Source of the DNA: Prevotella sp.
Lineage (GTDB): Bacteria > Bacteroidota > Bacteroidia > Bacteroidales > Bacteroidaceae
DNA length: 37,228 nt
Assembly (NCBI GenBank): GCA_017455495.1
Contig: JAFTAR010000143.1
Location: 1 to 37,228, forward strand
Direction of reading: 5' to 3'
Each line of letters begins with the position of its first letter. Position 1 is the stretch's first letter. Below the pieces are notes generated by a model. That model saw nothing but the letters and a program-made list of their open reading frames with translations. It did no database searches and was not told the origin of the DNA. The position numbers and the translations under genes were made by a program. Positions 34,485 to 37,228 of this stretch are shown in pieces.

Positions 34485-36551
34485 ATGGAATACAAAGACA
34501 AACTTTTGATGGATTATTTCTATCGCAGTGAGTGGCGCCAGAAGGGTGTTACCCTCAGCGAGGTCTACGACTGGACGCTCAACGGCAAGTACCGGCACAG
34601 GGTGGATGCCGTGAGGGGCATAGACGAGATTGCCGTGCCCGGAGGCATGGAGAATGGCCCTATGGCCGCTGAGAGGCTGCCGAGGGTGAGGCCTGCCTCA
34701 AACGAGAAGGGCGGCTGCACGGGTCTGGTGCTGCTGTCGTTCCGCATAGAGGACGGGTTGGGCGTGCTGAAACGTCTGCGCCAGGTGGTGAACCTGTGGG
34801 AGCAGACACTGATGTCGTTCATGGGCTGTAGCGGACAGTCGCTGAAGGTGCTCATTCCCTATCGCCTCGTGGGCGGTGGGCTCCCTAAGGACGAGGGGCA
34901 GGTGGCGCTGTTCCGCCAGTATGCCTACAGGCGTGCCGCTGCCTACGCGCAGAACGCTACTGGCATCAAGCCCGAGGAGGTGGCCCACGACGGAACGGAG
35001 TTCTTCCACATATCCTTCGACCCTATGGCATACTACAACCCCGATGCCAAGGCCATAGAGATGAAGCAGCCAACAGAGCCGCTGACAGAGCTGACAGCCC
35101 CCGTGGTGAGCCGCCCGGCAGAGCCTGCTCTCGACACCACACTGCTGCCCGGCTACACCCGCCGCGAGATGGACACCACGAAATACAACTTCATCTGCCG
35201 CGACCTGTCGTTCGACAAGAAGGCGGATCACGAGGAGTACCTGATGAAGCTGGCCGCCAGCTGCTGCCAGGCCGGCATAGACCTGGAGCTGGCTATTAAA
35301 CTCACCCTGTGGCAGAGCGATTTCTATGGCAAGGACGCGCTGGTGAGGTCAGCCTTCTCAAACGCCTACGCAAAGCACCGTCTGGGCATGGCGAACCCCC
35401 TGGAGAAGTCGCTTATGCACCAGCACCTGCTTGAGGAGTTCCTGCGCCGCCGCTACATGTTCCGCCGCAACAGGGTGACTGGCGACCTGGAGTATCAGGA
35501 GAAGCACCGTTACGAGATGTGGTGGAAGCCGCTTACAGAGGAGGCCCTGAACGACATAAACAGCGAGGCCATAAGCGAGGGTATAAAGGTGTGGCCCAAG
35601 GACCTGAACCGCATACTCATATCGGAGCGCACCGACGAGTACGACCCCGTGCGCGAATGGCTTGACGGCCTGCCTGCGTGGGACGGGCGCGACCGCCTGG
35701 GCGAGATGGCCGACCGCGTGAGCACAAAGGCCCCCGGCTGGCGCGACAATTTCAAGATATGGATGCGCTCCATGGTGAGCCAGTGGCGCAGCGGCCGCGA
35801 CGCCATGTACGGGGCGCAGATGGTGTTGATGCTGGTGGGCGACCAGGGTACGCGCAAGTCTACCTTCATGCGCATGCTGCTGCCACGCGAGTTGACGGCA
35901 TTCTACATCGACCGCATAGACTTTGCCAACAAGAAGGAGGCCCTAAGGGCGCTGAGCCGCTTCCTGCTAATAAACATTGACGAGTACGACCAGGTGAGCA
36001 AGGCGCAGACGGCATTCCTGAAGCACCTCATACAGCGCACCGACGTGAAGGAGCGCAAACTCTACAGCACCACCTTCGAGCAGCAGCAGCGCTATGCCGC
36101 CTTCTGTGCCACCACCAACTCGCTGACACCGCTGCGCGACGACACCGGCTCGCGACGCTACATGGTGGTGGAGCTCACAGCCCCGATAGACACCGACGTG
36201 CAGGGCGGGAAGGCCATTGACTACCGGCAGCTCTACGCCCAGATAGTGTATGAGATAGAGCACGGCGAGGAGTATGCCTTCACCGGCGAGCGCGAACGCA
36301 GCATCATTGAGCACAACAGCGACTACAGCGAGACGCCCGGCGTGGTGGCACTCTTCGAAGACCGCTACCGCAAGCCTAAACCCGGCGACAACGTGCTGCT
36401 GCTCAGCCCCACGGAGATACTGACCAGGCTGAAGGCAGACCCGGCAAACCGCGCCAACGTAACCCGGCTGGGGGCCTTCCTGCACCGGCAGCAATACAAG
36501 AGGGGCGACGGCAACGACCGCAGGCGCTACAAGGTTGCTGAACGGGGCTGA
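34485..36551 (+). CDS. VirE/BT4734-type protein: primase-like N-terminus and AAA+ helicase domain
   Basis: The 688-residue cytosolic protein looks like the 'virulence-associated E' family common in Bacteroidota genomes, phages and plasmids. An N-terminal BT4734-like domain spans about residues 30-195 (AVRGIDEIAVPGGMENGP, LVLLSFRIED, HDGTEFFHISFDPMAYYNP). A helical PriCT-like middle follows (about 235-330). The VirE ATPase domain (about 390-640) has Walker A GDQGTRKST (452-460), Walker B FLLINIDEYD (about 493-502), sensor-1-like CATTNS and the arginine GSRRYMVVEL. The family is thought to unwind or prime DNA in replication of mobile elements. Here it is the only large gene between 82-bp inverted repeats, with a 21-bp array upstream. 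No partner replication or mobilisation gene is visible. Codon use is GC-rich, like the neighbours. Confidence 0.88.
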   Translation: MEYKDKLLMDYFYRSEWRQKGVTLSEVYDWTLNGKYRHRVDAVRGIDEIAVPGGMENGPMAAERLPRVRPASNEKGGCTGLVLLSFRIEDGLGVLKRLRQVVNLWEQTLMSFMGCSGQSLKVLIPYRLVGGGLPKDEGQVALFRQYAYRRAAAYAQNATGIKPEEVAHDGTEFFHISFDPMAYYNPDAKAIEMKQPTEPLTELTAPVVSRPAEPALDTTLLPGYTRREMDTTKYNFICRDLSFDKKADHEEYLMKLAASCCQAGIDLELAIKLTLWQSDFYGKDALVRSAFSNAYAKHRLGMANPLEKSLMHQHLLEEFLRRRYMFRRNRVTGDLEYQEKHRYEMWWKPLTEEALNDINSEAISEGIKVWPKDLNRILISERTDEYDPVREWLDGLPAWDGRDRLGEMADRVSTKAPGWRDNFKIWMRSMVSQWRSGRDAMYGAQMVLMLVGDQGTRKSTFMRMLLPRELTAFYIDRIDFANKKEALRALSRFLLINIDEYDQVSKAQTAFLKHLIQRTDVKERKLYSTTFEQQQRYAAFCATTNSLTPLRDDTGSRRYMVVELTAPIDTDVQGGKAIDYRQLYAQIVYEIEHGEEYAFTGERERSIIEHNSDYSETPGVVALFEDRYRKPKPGDNVLLLSPTEILTRLKADPANRANVTRLGAFLHRQQYKRGDGNDRRRYKVAERG

Positions 36552-36629
36552 CAACCTCTGTCAACCTCTGACAACCTCAAACAGGTTGCAAACCCTTTGC
36601 CACACGGCGTTTTGTCAACCTGACAACCT
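36548..36629 (-). repeat. Right 82-bp inverted repeat of the helicase unit
   Basis: This is the reverse-complement partner of 34103-34184, with two mismatches. It begins one base before the helicase TGA stop, so the gene ends exactly where the repeat begins. A transcript through the unit would fold back on itself over 80 bp. Confidence 0.9.
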
Positions 36630-36664
36630 AATATGAAAATAATTATGGATTACGCCTCATCTCA

Positions 36665-37228
36665 TTATCTCATTCTCCAAATCACGTTTCTTCCTACTCC
36701 CGTCAGCCGCTCCAACTGCCGCAGGGATGCACCCTTTTCACGCAGTTCCAAGAGCACCGTCCGCTGCCGTCCGTATGACAGGTTCATGAACATTACCTTG
36801 CCGCAGTCACCAACAAGCGCCTTTATTCCTTCCTGCACCTGCTTGTCCGACAGCCGGACGCTGGCCTTCCTCGGAGCCAGACACTTCACGCCCTTTTCCA
36901 ATGGCTTGCTCAGCATCTCCTCCACCTTTGCGCTGTCCTCCTGCCGGTACTTTTCCTTCACCTCACACAGCGCAGGCAACTCCCGGCCCTTGTGAACATA
37001 CTCATACCAGCTGCTGTAGGTCGGTTCGTTCAGGTCCGTCACCTTCCCTTCGCGCAGCGTAGTCTGGTGGATATACCGCACGACGGTGTCAAACCTCTCC
37101 GCAGTCTCCACCGGCTCGCTCGCGAATCGCCCGCGGTAGATAGCCCCGTCGCGGTCGTACTTTCCGTTGAAGTACACCGCATACGACGAGGCGATTCGCC
37201 TCACGAGGTTGCTCACCGTCTCCTCGCC
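36665..37228 (-). CDS. REP-associated tyrosine transposase (RAYT, IS200/Y1-like), C-terminal part, runs off the window
   Basis: The frame is open from the window edge to a TAA at 36665-36667, giving 188 residues that lack the N-terminus (the HUH motif would lie outside). Family features are SSYAVYFNGKYDRDGAIYRG followed by RFASEPVE, VVRYIHQT, and the YSSWYEY box, which match the Y1 transposase domain of RAYTs (RYIHxNP and WSSYxxY in relatives). The C-terminal part (about 120-188) adds a helical DNA-binding tail ending LRQLERLTGVGRNVIWRMR, which looks like a helix-turn-helix. RAYTs cut and move REP palindromes in single-stranded DNA. REP-like arms are present at 17270-17397, but none is visible in the 35 bp between this gene and the inverted-repeat unit. 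Confidence is high for the family, lower for activity. Confidence 0.85.
   Translation of the reverse strand, partial: GEETVSNLVRRIASSYAVYFNGKYDRDGAIYRGRFASEPVETAERFDTVVRYIHQTTLREGKVTDLNEPTYSSWYEYVHKGRELPALCEVKEKYRQEDSAKVEEMLSKPLEKGVKCLAPRKASVRLSDKQVQEGIKALVGDCGKVMFMNLSYGRQRTVLLELREKGASLRQLERLTGVGRNVIWRMR

Larger units (their letters stand above)
34103..36629. mobile_element. Inverted-repeat-bounded unit with iteron-like array and VirE-type helicase gene
   Basis: A 2527-bp segment is bounded by near-perfect 82-bp inverted repeats. Inside are a 21-bp tandem array (34214-34325) and one large gene (34485-36551) for a primase-helicase-like protein; the gene's stop codon lies just inside the right arm. 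No transposase or recombinase lies between the arms. I see no clear target-site duplication. The layout resembles a replicative module or a non-autonomous mobile unit, but mobility is inferred from structure only. Confidence 0.55.

Noticed and set aside
34093-36640. Target-site duplication flanking the inverted-repeat unit
   Set aside because: Bases outside the arms (TTCGACAAC on the left, AATATGAAAA on the right) show no clear direct repeat.

Overview
The window looks like chromosomal DNA of a gut- or rumen-type Bacteroidota, most likely Prevotella or a close relative. The evidence is two SusC/SusD pairs, TAnnTTTG-type promoter boxes, lipoprotein signal peptides followed by acidic residues, an OmpA/PD40 protein with PorE-like architecture, and pectin-type carbohydrate enzymes ending in short 'GxYIxNGxK' tails. 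No rRNA, tRNA or CRISPR array was seen.

Layout. (1) 1-11510, plus strand: a SusC-type receptor tail, SusD-like lipoprotein, two FAS1 (fasciclin) lipoproteins, a complete SusC-like receptor and a second SusD-like lipoprotein, packed as one probable operon for uptake of an unidentified glycan. Three of the four lipoproteins carry nearly the same ~145-bp leader plus signal-peptide block in front of unrelated bodies. A long hairpin at 11550-11635 separates this operon from a convergent gene. (2) 11682-13460, minus: a periplasmic 5'-nucleotidase-type metallophosphatase. (3) 13598-22062, plus: a TonB-dependent receptor split by a -1 frame change, a PorE-like OmpA lipoprotein, a broken RsmF-type rRNA m5C methyltransferase, thyA, an Mrp/ApbC ATPase and a gamma-carbonic-anhydrase-like protein. 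Small repeats have entered or abut several of these genes. (4) 22065-24975, minus: a small FMN-binding protein and a membrane sensor joined directly to an AraC-type DNA-binding domain. (5) 25115-33988: a divergently transcribed pectin-type cluster with a multidomain CE8 pectinesterase, a GH95 enzyme and, convergent to them, a GH43 enzyme. The sensor/AraC protein is the obvious candidate regulator. (6) 34103-36629: a unit bounded by 82-bp inverted repeats (80/82 identical) that holds a 21-bp tandem array and a VirE/BT4734-type primase-helicase-like gene but no transposase. (7) 36665 to the window end, minus: the C-terminal part of a REP-associated Y1-type transposase (RAYT).

Most notable: the inverted-repeat-bounded helicase unit has the parts of a small replicating or mobile element (long ends, iteron-like array, AAA+ helicase). 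The window also shows several families of tiny repeats embedded inside reading frames: a REP pair in the OmpA gene, an approximately 60-bp element in the TonB receptor and the methyltransferase gene, and a probable REP remnant in thyA. A RAYT lies at the right edge. The link between the RAYT and the repeats is inference. All functional calls come from reading motifs by eye; no database search was possible.
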